This document shows positions 45,762-56,645 of a DNA stretch of 64,000 nucleotides, piece by piece (position 1 is the first letter of the stretch; each line of letters starts with the position of its first letter). The notes below the pieces were generated by a model. That model saw only the letters and a list, made by a program, of their open reading frames with translations. It ran no database searches and was not told the origin of the DNA. Where the stretch lies: contig JAJEKV010000033.1 of NCBI GenBank assembly GCA_021234155.1, positions 10,920,163 through 10,984,162 on the forward strand. Reading direction: 5' to 3'. The position numbers were made by a program, and so were the translations under genes. The DNA comes from Isoetes taiwanensis (lineage: Eukaryota; Streptophyta; Lycopodiopsida; Isoetales; Isoetaceae).

Positions 45762-48050
45762 TTACGACTTTGTCATCATGATGTGTCGGCGCTGACCCCA
45801 CCTTATATTTCTGTACTTATTCCTGATGCTTTCATATACCGGGCAATCATTTAGCACTTCCACTTCCCCTTTGTCACAGATTCTGCATATTCGATCCTCT
45901 CTCTCTATCCCTCGCCACCTGTCCTTTTCAATCCTCAGCTCGTGACTTCCCATTCTGAATCTTGCTAGAGTGTCTCTCCTGGCTTTTCCTATTATGTCAT
46001 CCTGGTATATCTGTTGCCCTATCTGTTGTCCCGGGTTAAAAACTGTCATAAGCCACATTGTCTTGGGGCCCGTGTGGTTATGTAGCCATGTGTGCGTGGC
46101 TTTGTCGGCCCACTCGTCTTTCCATTCCCCTTCAGTGATGAGATCGCTCAAGTTCATCCCCAATTTCCTCGTCCACATTGCTACATCCCTGGACCACCCG
46201 TTGCCTTCGATTATGTGAGCTTTCGCTGATTCTCTGATCGCAATGTTTGCTAGCTTGCTTGGTTTCCCGCCTGCATTGTTCCTTATAAGATATCTGATGG
46301 TCCTTTCCCATGCCCTTACTTCCATCGGTTTTTGCCCTGTCTCATATACTATAGTTGTTTGTGGTGTATTCGTTCTCAGTTTAAATTCCTGCTTATGCCA
46401 TTGTCTGTAAATCCCTTCTTGTTTTTCCCACTTTTTCTCCGTCAGACCTGGCCCCCAGGCTTCTGCCCCATATAGCTGTGTAGTTGCAACTACTGCACTG
46501 AACAAGTAGCATTTAATTTCCCAGTTTATTATCCTGCTTTTGTTGCAGAAATTTTTCATATTGTAGTAGCTTCCGATGGCTGCTTGGAATCTTGTGTCTG
46601 CCCCTTTAGCCCATTTTCCTGTGCCATGCGCGTCATATCCCAGATACCTATATTGTGTTGATTCTTCTAGTTCTGTTCCCAAGTATCTGAACGGTTTATG
46701 TCTACCTTTTTGCCCGAAAAAGACTATTTTGGTTTTTCCGAGATTAACTGTCAACCCTGTCTTTTCACAGAAATTTTCTAACAGTTTAAGTAACCTGTGC
46801 ATCCCTTTGTTCTTTGTAGCCATCATGCTCAAGTCATCTGCATATAGCATGATGGGTACTTTGGTGTTCCCTAGGGTAGGGGCGTCTGTGTCCCCTTGCT
46901 GTTCTGCTATAAAATCCTGCAGGGCATCTATGTATATCCCAAATAATGTGGGAGATAGTGGGCACCCCTGTTTGACCCCCGTGTCACAATCTATCGCTTT
47001 CCCTTCTTCTTCCATTTTCGCGTACACATTATAGTATAATCTCGCAATTGCCCCCACCATATCCTTTGGTGCCTGCATATCTATAAGCCTCTGTATTAGC
47101 TTTTCCCTTGGGACTGTGTCAAACGCTTTCCTAAAATCCACAAAGCAGCATATTATTTTCTTCCCTTGGTTTCTATTCTGTTCTATCAGTATTCTGAGTG
47201 TCACTAAGTGGTCTGTTGTTGAGTGGTCCGGCCTAAACCCTGCCTGTCCTTGTGCTCTCCAATTCCCCCCCTCTGCCCAATTCTTCAGCTTGTTGTCTAA
47301 CACTTTTTCAAACCATTTTGCAAAAATGGAGCTCACCATTATAGTTCTGTAATTTCCCGGTTCCTGTCTGCTCCCCCCTTTGTGTAGGAATATCACCCTG
47401 TTATACGCCCACCTGGACGGTAGTCCTGTGTGTATGATGCCATTAAAAATATCTGTCACTTGCTTTAAGATTATTGCATCTACACTCTTTAATAGTTCCA
47501 CTGTTAACCCGTATAGGTCTGGGGCTTTGTTATTCGCCATTCTATTCAATGCCAGCATCACTTCCTGTGTATTAAAACACGGTTTGTCCATCCCTTGTAG
47601 TTCTGGTATCGGTGCTGGAGATGCCCCTGTTTTATAAAGTTTCTCCAAGTATTTCTCCCAACCGTCGGACCCAATTTCCTCTTGTGAACTACTATTTTTC
47701 TGATTCCCCTGTCCTTTCTTTTGGAGCCCTTTCCAGAATTTCCGGGGTTGTTTTTTCAGGAGCTTAGCCAGCCCCCATTGGTGTTGTATCAGATTCCTGT
47801 TTCTCTTTGCTCTCAGCATTTTGAGGTATATCTTTTTCTCGGTTTGGTATGTTTCCCTCCCTTTATGCTCTCTGACCCTTCTTTTCTGTTTTCTGCATTC
47901 GTCATCATACCAGCTCGAGGCTTTGAACGCATCTTTCCCTCTTTTTCTTTTTCTCTTTCCGAATACTTCCACCGCTACTTTTACTGTTATGTCATTAAGC
48001 CTGTCTCCATTCTCGTTTGCTCTGTGTGCTCCCCAATTCCATTTTCCCAT
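45762..48050 (-). CDS. LINE reverse transcriptase (763 codons, open)
   Basis: This is the RT part of the second LINE. A basic linker (FGKRKRKRGK) comes first. The polymerase then begins near residue 170 with NKAPDLYGLTVELLK and continues with NYRTIMVSSIFAKWFE, GFRPDHSTTDHLVTL, CFVDFRKAFDTVPREKL, GVKQGCPLSPTLFGIYIDAL and the catalytic LYADDL. The thumb and connection include a YLGYDAHG-like block. The C-terminus has CRICDKGEVEVLNDCPVY, a cysteine pattern probably binding RNA or DNA. It is open for its whole length. It is separated from the endonuclease frame by about 420 bases with stops, so the original ORF2 is broken upstream. Confidence 0.93.
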   Translation of the reverse strand: MGKWNWGAHRANENGDRLNDITVKVAVEVFGKRKRKRGKDAFKASSWYDDECRKQKRRVREHKGRETYQTEKKIYLKMLRAKRNRNLIQHQWGLAKLLKKQPRKFWKGLQKKGQGNQKNSSSQEEIGSDGWEKYLEKLYKTGASPAPIPELQGMDKPCFNTQEVMLALNRMANNKAPDLYGLTVELLKSVDAIILKQVTDIFNGIIHTGLPSRWAYNRVIFLHKGGSRQEPGNYRTIMVSSIFAKWFEKVLDNKLKNWAEGGNWRAQGQAGFRPDHSTTDHLVTLRILIEQNRNQGKKIICCFVDFRKAFDTVPREKLIQRLIDMQAPKDMVGAIARLYYNVYAKMEEEGKAIDCDTGVKQGCPLSPTLFGIYIDALQDFIAEQQGDTDAPTLGNTKVPIMLYADDLSMMATKNKGMHRLLKLLENFCEKTGLTVNLGKTKIVFFGQKGRHKPFRYLGTELEESTQYRYLGYDAHGTGKWAKGADTRFQAAIGSYYNMKNFCNKSRIINWEIKCYLFSAVVATTQLYGAEAWGPGLTEKKWEKQEGIYRQWHKQEFKLRTNTPQTTIVYETGQKPMEVRAWERTIRYLIRNNAGGKPSKLANIAIRESAKAHIIEGNGWSRDVAMWTRKLGMNLSDLITEGEWKDEWADKATHTWLHNHTGPKTMWLMTVFNPGQQIGQQIYQDDIIGKARRDTLARFRMGSHELRIEKDRWRGIEREDRICRICDKGEVEVLNDCPVYESIRNKYRNIRWGQRRHIMMTKS

Positions 48051-48470
48051 TTCTTCCTGAATGTATTGTACGAATACATCTATTTTCTTTTTCTGGCTGT
48101 ATTTTCATTTTCCCATTAATTTCCTCTGTCTCTTGTTGCATACCTTTCGAGGTGTATCCATCCCCCATAAGTGTTAGGTTGATGGGTTACGTGGGTAATC
48201 TCTTTTTTGCGACCGGCCCGGTCCGGGCGTGAATCCGATATCATTTCTGGCTGAAGTGTCATTCATTATCCACGTAGTCCACTATACTTTTCCCATGTGC
48301 ATTACGGCTTGTGTACTTCCCCGACCGTCCCATTTACGTACCGGATTGGCTATAATGACTCACGTGGTCGAGCATATCTCAAGTAGTAGCTCTCCTTGGC
48401 ATTGGCCTCTGCTCGTCCTCTCGTTCTCCTGTCCCATTCTTACGATCTTGTCTTGCTTGTCCATTGTCTA

Positions 48471-48935
48471 TCATGGTCCTCCATATTCGTGATTTGTGCC
48501 CCGTCCCCTCTCCGTTCTAGCGTTCAAGTCACCTATTAATATCATTGGACCCTGTTCTTTCCATTTCATCATGGTCTCCCCCAGTTCTAACAATTCCAGC
48601 TTATCACTGCTTGGTGGGTAATAGGCTAAAATCAAAATTAATTCTATCTTGTTTTCTAACTGTAAACTCAAAACCATGTATCTCTTATTGACATCAGATT
48701 GCAAAATACACGCACTTTTTACTACATTATCTTTAACATAGCAGGCTAAACCTGCGCTCCCTCTTCCAATTTTGAAGTTTTTGTCCTTCCAACACGTGAA
48801 TAGTTCGTATCCTTCCTCCTCTGGCAATCTTTTTACATTGTGCTCCCATGTCTCCACCAGACATATTATATCAGAGCCGTGTGCCCCTTCCAGCCTCTCC
48901 CCATCATCCCATGGATACCCCGTTCCTCCAACCAT
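48471..48935 (-). pseudogene. LINE APE-type endonuclease, truncated frame
   Basis: The frame encodes DIICLVETWEHN, then YELFTCWKDK, GLACYVKD, LILAYYPPSSDKLE and ILIGDLNARTERGRG. The ET and GDLNART blocks are characteristic APE endonuclease motifs; the Glu binds metal and Asp/Asn act in catalysis. The N-terminal strand and the C-terminal SDH block are not in this frame. GDLNART is more common in LINE clades of animals and protists than in plant L1, where GGDFN is the rule. Confidence 0.8.
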
Positions 48936-48953
48936 ATCTTCGGACTCTTTTCC

Positions 48954-50020
48954 TCATGGGTTGTTCCCTCCGGGTGTCCGTGTATTCCCTTCCGTTCCCA
49001 TTCTTCTTGGTCTCCCTCTTGTCTTCATGGTCGGAGTCGGGATCATATTCCCGGCTCGTGCTGCTCGGCCTTCGCCGGCCCCTTTTCCCCCTCTTTCTTC
49101 CCCTTTGTGTTGACTCATGTCGGGGGCTATTGTTGTCTCCGCTATGTTCCCGTGTACCTGTATGGAACCCCCCTGTGGGCTGGTATTCTTCTTCTCCATT
49201 TCTGTCTCCCGATCCATCAACCTCCCTTTCTCCTGAACTCCCAGCCCTGGATCCTGTCCCGCTCCTGTCATTTCCCGTATTCTCTTGTGCAAGAATACCT
49301 TGCCATTTTTGACCCCCGCCTGTATCCCTGCCTGATTCAGTTCTCTGGCCTTGGCCAGCTCTCTGTGTAGCCCTTGCCTCTGCATTACCGTGAGTGCTTC
49401 CTGTACTTTGATCCCGTTTCTTAGTCTGGATCCTATCCGCAATACCCTCTCCTTGGCTGCTCGATCCCTGAGTGTTAAATTTATGTGCCTCGCTCTCCCC
49501 CTCCATTGTCCTGATCGCACTGCCTTGACAATGATGCTCCTGTGTTCTTTGAAGACCACCTCTATCACCTCTGCAGTCACTTGATATGTATCTTCGTTAG
49601 GTTTCTCTGCTATCCCTATGAGCCTAACGTCATGCTTAATTCTAGTCTGTTCCTCATATTCTACAATATGCGGTTTTATTTTATCAAATGACTCCCATGC
49701 ATTCAATTGAACATTTCCTTTTTCTAATTCAACCAACCTATTCAGGATCTTGGTTTCTCTTCCTCAATCTCGTCCATTCGGGCGCTTGCATTTCTTCGCT
49801 TGTCTTTTCCCACTCCTACTATCCTCACGTCCATGCTTGCAATGGCTACCTTGTTTCGGTTGACCGATTCCGCTAGTGTGTTGAGCGCATCCATGTTGGG
49901 TATCCTGGTCTCCAACTGCTTGTCTATCTGAGCTAGAAAATCCTTGAGATCTTGTTGGCTTGCCGGTGTTCGTCTTTGCCTCGCTCTCTTAGTCTCGCTA
50001 TGGTTGGCGCTTTCCGCCAT
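48954..50020 (-). pseudogene. LINE ORF1, coiled coil plus RRM-like protein, one frameshift
   Basis: ATG 50020 opens MAESANHSETKRARQRRTPA, followed by a heptad-like stretch (DLKDFLAQIDKQLETRIPNM, ALNTLAESVNRNK). It breaks at the ..IEEEKPR point (49742) and continues in the next frame to 48954. That part holds a helical stretch, then IKHDVRLIGIAEK (RRM-like strand), ARHINLTLRDRAAKERVL and a basic C-terminal region. The order of coiled coil, RRM and basic domain resembles the ORF1 protein of vertebrate L1 rather than plant L1 ORF1 (DUF4283 plus knuckle). The tail is Gly/Arg/Thr-rich and low in complexity. Confidence 0.65.
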
Positions 50021-53000
50021 GGTTTGAGCCGTGTTACACCGCTACAATCATTGTATTCCTCGCCAGGGCTCTCACCACAACCCGTATCTTTTGTTACTCA
50101 CAGATTCGCTTTCATGAGTATATATGGTAGCCTCAAACGGTTTGTTATTTCGAAATTTTCACCGTTAACCCCGATTTTTGAATTTTGAATATTGGAATTC
50201 CCGTTAATTATTCGGTCTCCAATATTTAATATCTACTCCGTTCCTCGGGTGTATCCATACCTCCTTCTATAATGATTGGTTGGCGATTCGAGATCTCGTC
50301 CTTCCATACTTATATATTTATGTACTTTGTCCAGGTACTCTGTGTCATATACCGTGTCTTTTTGAGTTTGTAGTGGCGCAGTTACCAGTTGGTGGGTCTA
50401 GCCCTCGCTATCCTCGGGTGTATGCGGTGAGGGTGAGCCTCTCTCCCGTATCTTATTCCGCCGCTTTTTACTCTTAGTTTTCGATCCATGGTTTCGTGCG
50501 CTCAGACAAGGTTTGAGTTTATAGTGGTCCGGATTACGGTTGGTGGGTCTAGCCCTCGCTATCCCTGGTGTCTGGCGCGGAGGCCGGGCCTCTCTCGTCC
50601 CGTATCTTATTCTCATCCCACCTTTTACTCATTCAGTCTTCGACCTTATACATTTACCTTTTGTAGATTTGGGTACTTGATTAACCAGTTGGTGAGTCTA
50701 GCCCTCGCTATACTGGCGTGTGGCGGAGATTGGAGCTCCCTGTTCCACACTTAGTGCTGTCCGTTTTGCTCCTTATATTTTGCTTGTTCCATTGTTCCTG
50801 TTCCCCGTCCGTTCATCTCTCCTTTTCCTTCCGTCCCCTCTCAGATGCCTTCCTTATGTTTTGTTGTCTTGGGTCTCACTTGTTTCTTTTAACCTCATCC
50901 ACCTTTTTTAGTTCTTCACTGTCCCGTGTCTATTACCTTTTTCCTGCCGGCGTTTGTGATCATATGTTTGCTATTCCCTTTGTTGTATTACGTGTAATTT
51001 GAGTTTACCGTTATCCGCCATGTGTACATTTCTCCGTTCTGAGTTGGTATTCCGCTTTGACCAATATTCTATTATCTTGCATGCTACCACCTTTTCGTGC
51101 TCTCTGAATACATTCTTGCTATCGCGTTATCTGTCTCATTTTATTCCCGCCTCTTGGGTGGATGTCCATGTTGTCTTTTTGTCCAGACCACCGTGGATTT
51201 TTTGCCATTTATCGAGTTGGGGTGTCTCGATATTCAATCGGACTTACCTCCTCGAAGTGCATGGAGAGCCTAAAAGCTACATTCTTGGGGACAATCTAGA
51301 ACATTGATATTTTGCTATTTTCGCATATATTAACTCAATCGTTAGGGTTAGAAAATATTACCCTATCTCTGTGTAGAATTTAACTAAAAGTGATTGAGAG
51401 TAGTTGAGAATAGTTGAGAATAGTTGGGAGTCAGAACATACTAGTCTCCGAACAGAAATAACTATCTCTTATGCGCAAAAATTATCTTATATTCAAAAAG
51501 GTAGTTTGCAATTACATGTTTTTGGCTTATTCAGCCATTACCAAGCATTACAGGCAAGATTTTTCTTCTATTTCGGGTTTCCCCAAGATCATTCAAACAC
51601 TTCCCTACTTACCTTATCTTTGTTGCACTTTATAGTAAGTAACCGGAACCCGAAGGTCAAGCATAAGATTGAAGCATAAAGTAGCGGAAAAGTAACAGAT
51701 AAAAGGCAAGGCAAAATAAAACAAAACACTAAAGCTAAAGCTAAAGCAAAAGCACCGGGTTACATGCAGCCCTTCTCATTTCCCTCTATTGTTGCCTGCC
51801 TCCATCACAGATATTCACTTCCTTGGTTTTTTCTCCGCGGATGACTCCCCTATCTTTTTAACTTTCTCCAGGTTCCTCCCTATGTATGCTCGGCATATGA
51901 AATCAATAGGATTCTTTTCGCAACAGTATATACAAACCTTCCCGAAATCACAGATGTATAAGTTGTGCTGGTAACTTGTAGACCGCTGCAACGCTGCATG
52001 AATCTGCATCCGATTAAAACAGCTCATAGTTCTGTCTAGGTCCTAGCGTCTTACTGTATCATTTTTATCGCCTAAGACTCCCAGCACTTCTAGCATCCCT
52101 AGAGTATAGCCGTGATCCCTCATATCTTGAGCATGATGAATTCGACGCGAAGATAGACAGAGCACTCGGCCAAGCCGCCGATACCTACACGACGGACCTG
52201 CCCCTAAACATAAACACTCCGGTTCGCAGATGCACCAGGGTTGAGATCCTCGAGGTCCGGATTGTAGGGCACCGTGAGGTTACCCTAACCCCCGACCCGG
52301 ATCGGGCTTCACGACCTTTCATTCCACCATCGGCCGTCTGCTGGGCCGCTCTCTTACCTTTGTCCATTCCCTCAAGTAGCGAAGAAGACTCGAGATGGAG
52401 ATGGAGATGGGGACGGAAATGGAGGCGGAGACGGAGGTGGAGATGGAGCTGGGCTAGCGCTTTCTGATAATCCCGGAATTGCAGCTCAAGGGCTCAAGAG
52501 CTCCAGGCGCCGCAAGATCGTGAGTGATCTTGAGAGTGGGTTTTTCTTGTTCTTGCTTACTGTTATATAGTTCTAGGGTTACGAAGATATGTCTGAATTC
52601 CCGCTAATTTTTACGGCCGTCTACCTTAAATGCTGGTCTTGTCGTAGTCTTGTCCTACGCTGTCTTTTCGAATTTCGTACGTGGATATTCGCCACCTGGC
52701 TCCTAGCTACTTAGCTTACCTACGTCTGTTTCGTCCTCTTCTATATTCTCATTATTTCATTCTTACGCCTCCTTTAACGCTTTCCGCTTGTGCTGCCACG
52801 TGTCCGCCCTCCTTTAAATGTGTAGTCTACTTCTGTTATCTCCCTGTCGCCACGTATTCCGTCTCTCTTTTTTTTTTTTTTTTTTTTTCATTCATGTAAT
52901 TTTAAACTCAGCGGTATTTATCTCACGTTTATTATTCCCTCACCCCATTTCCTTTTTCTTTTATTTTCGTTATTATTTCATAATATTGTTATTTCCTTGA

Positions 53001-53374
53001 TAATTCGAATTTTCATGACCGTTGTGTACCCGTTGACGAATATGCTTCCGATTCTCGTCCTCCATCCTGCTCGACCCATAGCTCCGTTAGCTATGCTGTG
53101 ATGATTGGCGTCCCTCCTTCTTCTGTTCCATTAACCTTGTCCCCTTCCAGTATTAAGACTAACCCTCTGATACTCCCATTTTCGAAGCTCTCATGAATCT
53201 GGCTACAGTTCTCTTGTATTTTTAGCATTTTTGTAATTCGAAATAACCATCTGGATCTCCGACTACAATTGGATACTTCTGCTAAACCTAACTTACAAAC
53301 ATACTGATAACAAACACAGATTGGAAAGTAAATCACAGATTACTGACCTGTTTATCGCTATCTTCCCTCAATTC
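50021..53374 (-). other. presumed 5' leader of the second LINE
   Basis: No conserved domain is visible. Three similar blocks (ggt-ggtctagccctcgctat) occur near 50390, 50548 and 50693, so a ~150 bp degenerate repeat is present. A GGAGAT-type repeat lies at 52391-52448 and a poly(T) run at 52869-52888. A minus-strand frame at 52185-52367 is Arg/Gly-rich and unconvincing. Confidence 0.4.
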
Positions 53375-53458
53375 CCCATCGCCCATCGCCCATCGCCCAT
53401 CGCTCCCGCCCATCGCCCATCGCTCCCGCCCCATCGCCCATCGCCCATCGCCCATCGC
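53375..53458. repeat. CCCATCG heptamer minisatellite at the LINE 5' end
   Basis: About eleven units of CCCATCG or its CCCATCGCTCC variant, starting 17 bases inside the right junction of the inserted DNA. On the LINE's sense strand this is (CGATGGG)n, a G-rich array at the 5' end of the element. Confidence 0.9.
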
Positions 53459-53475
53459 TTCACTTTTGTGGTTGA

Positions 53476-54790
53476 ATGGCTCCCAATATTAGAACTTGAT
53501 CATGTGACATGCAGTTCACTTCATTCACAGAAGGTAATGTGGCCTTGTTGGTGTAAATTTACTGCAAGCTCAAATACTTGTTAGCACACTAAAGATGGCA
53601 TGTAGTCTTCTTCAATCCATGCTATCTTTCCTTTTCCATTTCAATTGCTTAGAATGGATATGAGTTACATACCTGTATGAGAATAAATTCACTAACATGT
53701 ACATAATGTTAGGTCAATTCTAGGAATGATTTAGGGCATGTTTGTTGCTTGTCAAAATGCACTTTTCTATACTAAATTGTTTTGGATTTTATTGTCATTC
53801 CATATCTTTTTGCATGCTTTTTTTTTCTTATTTTCTAAGCTGGATTATTGCACCATCAAGTTGGACTAGGTTGGATCTAGCATTATCTCATTTCTCCTAA
53901 TGAAGGACAATGTCTATGCCATTTTGAGCATGCTAAGATATTGCTTCATATAGATATTCAAATAGATAGGCATCTCTAAAGAATTTTTTCTGTACTTGAG
54001 GTTTACTTTGAAGAAGGTTTCTTAGCTTGATAATAGGCAATGGAAGGAACTAAGGCATCAACCAAGAAAGATAGCTCAATAACACCATGATTGAGGAATG
54101 TTAGTTTTCCGCTACTCTAAACGTCCAGGGTAAATTCTTTATATTTTTTAATGTCCATTGAATTCTATGGTAAAAGTTGTAGAAAAACCAGAATAAGCAT
54201 ACACCGGTTTCCATAAAGCAGGCCCAATAGCTGAGTATTAAAGCCAACTTGGTTCAAGCAGGTGGTTTACACAGGCCACCTCAGTTTCTACCATGGTTAT
54301 CAGAGCCAAGGTTTGCATTGTCCATGGTTCATCTAGGGATGCAAATGCACTGAAACTACTATTTTAATTTCTTTTTGAAGAAGGATGTACAGAGATGCTC
54401 CAGATCACTAGCTCCTTAACCAAACAATACCAACACATATACGTTTCCTCAACGAAGTCCTGGTGAAAAATTAGTGTTTATATATATGCGACCAATTTAG
54501 GTTGTGTCTAGGAAATTAGTCAACAGGAACACGCTTGCCATATCCATTTTCTGTGAGGAAAAGAAGCCAAGGCTCTGTGCTTTCTTCACTTCTGGAACAG
54601 ACGGTAATTACTTGTTTGAAATGAAATACCTATATAAAGGATATCACTAACCTACTTTCTTTCTCTTAAACTGCTTCCTGGAAAAATGTCCATGGCAGCA
54701 AGCTTATCCCCATCTTTCAATTTCATGGCTTTGACTCCTTTTGCTGCTCTCCCAACTGCCCAAAACTGTGTTACCAAATGTATTGCTTCC
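53476..54790. repeat. segmental duplication, copy B, right part
   Basis: It matches 23641-23973 and then 41558-42546 without interruption, so it preserves the empty site of the copy A LINE. Small differences include a ~15 bp gap near 53545 and a short T-run change near 53820. Confidence 0.93.
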
Positions 54791-54880
54791 TGGAATGATG
54801 TCCATGTTAGCAAGCTTATCTCCATCTTTCAATTTTATGGCTTTGACTCCTTGTGCTGTTGTCTTGAAACAGGCCAAATC
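54518..54880 (-). pseudogene. GYRA: DNA gyrase subunit A fragment, copy B, with a duplicated exon
   Basis: The minus-strand piece 54604-54525 again encodes PWLLFLTENGYGKRVPVD. The upstream exon appears twice in tandem about 107 bases apart: 54785-54680 (AVGRAAKGVKAMKLKDGDKL) and 54880-54787 (TTAQGVKAIKLKDGDKLANM). Copy A has only one. The two tandem pieces are in different frames relative to each other, so the structure cannot make a continuous protein. Confidence 0.82.
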
Positions 54881-55410
54881 AAACAGTTACCATGTCTTGC
54901 TCAGCGGCATGATGGATCCACTTTAACTCATCACCAGGCACCTGTCAAGAATTGCAGAAGTAGATGTTTAGACAAAGATAGAACTGGGAGACAAGACCGA
55001 AGAGAACCGAGTCAATGTTTGCCACAAACCAACTAAATGGCAACTATGTCTTGTCACCGGATGGATGAGAATGACGCCAAAGAAAATACCCAAGTGCCAA
55101 TAGATACTCTGCAATAAATACCCAAGTGCCATGAGAAAATTTTAACCGGCAGGATTTGTGATCAGCACAATCCTGAGCGTCCATCGCAGATCCCTGATAT
55201 GCCGGAACCTTCACTGCGTGCCCAGAATCAACTTCCCCTCAGCTCTGGTGGTAGCTTCGATCATGATAATCTTGCTGTGGTCATGATAAACTTGCTCCGG
55301 TCATGATAATCTTGCTCTGGATCTTGATAATCTTGCTATGGGCACCCGAACCAGCTGATAAACCTTGCTCTGGAGCTTGCTATGGAGATCTGTTTGTGGC
55401 CTGCCAGTTA
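54881..55410. other. region with a ~21 bp repeat, no gene
   Basis: Four copies of a unit like tcatgataatcttgctctgg lie at about 55260-55342, with further gcttgctatgg-type echoes to 55390. A duplicated phrase, aatacccaagtgcca, occurs near 55086 and 55117. No gene can be supported. Confidence 0.55.
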
Positions 55411-55510
55411 AAGGGGATAAACACCCCTGCTTGCCCCTCACAGCAGATAAAGGGGCTCGCGCGAGCCCGTTTATCTGCTGTGAGGGGCAAGCAGGGGTGT
55501 TTATCCCCTT
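55411..55510. repeat. 100 bp near-perfect palindrome without loop
   Basis: Two 50-base arms are exact reverse complements apart from one mismatch (G-G at 55452/55469). The centre is cgc/gcg at 55460/55461. The arms stop abruptly at both ends. The strand could form a 50 bp hairpin. No short target duplication is visible outside. Frames over it are mirror images and not genes. Confidence 0.97.
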
Positions 55511-56322
55511 CATCAACCTCCCGTATTGGTCCTTGGTAGGTCTAAAGCATTGCGTTTATCCCTTATATAATATTCATAGCACACCTTGTAGTGTCACAGC
55601 TGCAACTGCAGCATCTCTCGCCCCCTTTATGATGTGGACAATGTGGTCTAAATTGTCCAGACCTATGAGTAGACCCTGAGTTTAGCATTGAGTTGTACAT
55701 AAAAGTATTAGTGGCCTTAAGAAAAGAAGATAGTATCAAAGAAATGTCTATGATTATGTAGATATAAACAAATCCCACGTCTTCATTCTCTATGTCGTTA
55801 GCTTTCACTTCAGCCTCTATATATTTTCATTCCTAGATTATATTCAATGTCAAACAATCAATGACTTTCCAAGCATTGGCAGACTGGGGTAGAAGTTTTA
55901 TGATAACAGAGTAAGGGTCCATTCGCACCCACCGTTAAGTTAGGTTTAGTTAGAGTTTTTAACTGCAATCAACTTCACACCAATAGTTAAGTTAGTATTT
56001 TGTAGTTATGGGCTGTTAACTTTTTTAACCAAAAACACTAATGAAATGTGGGATTTGGAGCAGCTCGTGATCTCCTATTCTAGCTAGGAGAATGCTCTAA
56101 GGAAATCTTAACCAACCTTGAAGTGCGATGGGCTCAATACACAGTTAGAAATCGGGAGGGTTCTAATATGTGAACACTTGACTTATATGGGTTGACAAGA
56201 TCATAGAGTTGAATGCATGTGGGCTATTTTTGGAGCTTGAATTTTAGAGTTAGCTTAAGGCTTGCTATATCCGGAGAGGATCTTCGTGGGAATGCAGGCT
56301 CTGATTTTAGCAGCAGATTTGG
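55511..56322. other. stretch without supported gene
   Basis: It is AT-rich with no long frame or recognisable repeat. A minus-strand frame at 55563-55808 has no motif. Confidence 0.35.
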
Positions 56323-56645
56323 TCCTTTTGCATAACATTGTTGGCTAGGATGGCCTACTGGATTGTTGTGTCGTAAATTGTCATATCTTTGAGCAGTCCT
56401 TTTTGGAGGTTTAGTAGAAGCATGTGGACAGGTGCTGAAGCAAAATAACAGTGGAAAAGCAAGGAACCTTCTTCCATAGTACTTGCTGTTGGGGAAGATG
56501 TTGTGGCCACTGCTCTATTACTGACTGATGGAAATTAGTAGCGCCCCACATAGTACTTAGAGCAAAGAAGAGGTCGAGAGGGTTCCAACCTAAGTACTTT
56601 GATTTTTTGTTATGTGATGTTTTCATGTGTTCTAATGACTGATAT

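Noticed and set aside
46576-48232. Plus-strand frames across the second LINE
   Set aside because: They are shadows of the reverse transcriptase frame on the minus strand.
53375-53458. Possible telomere-like array
   Set aside because: The unit is CCCATCG, not CCCTAAA, and the array is at a LINE end rather than a chromosome-type repeat block.
55301-55679. Open frames on both strands over the palindrome
   Set aside because: The palindrome makes both strands read alike, so the similarity of the frames is not evidence of a gene.
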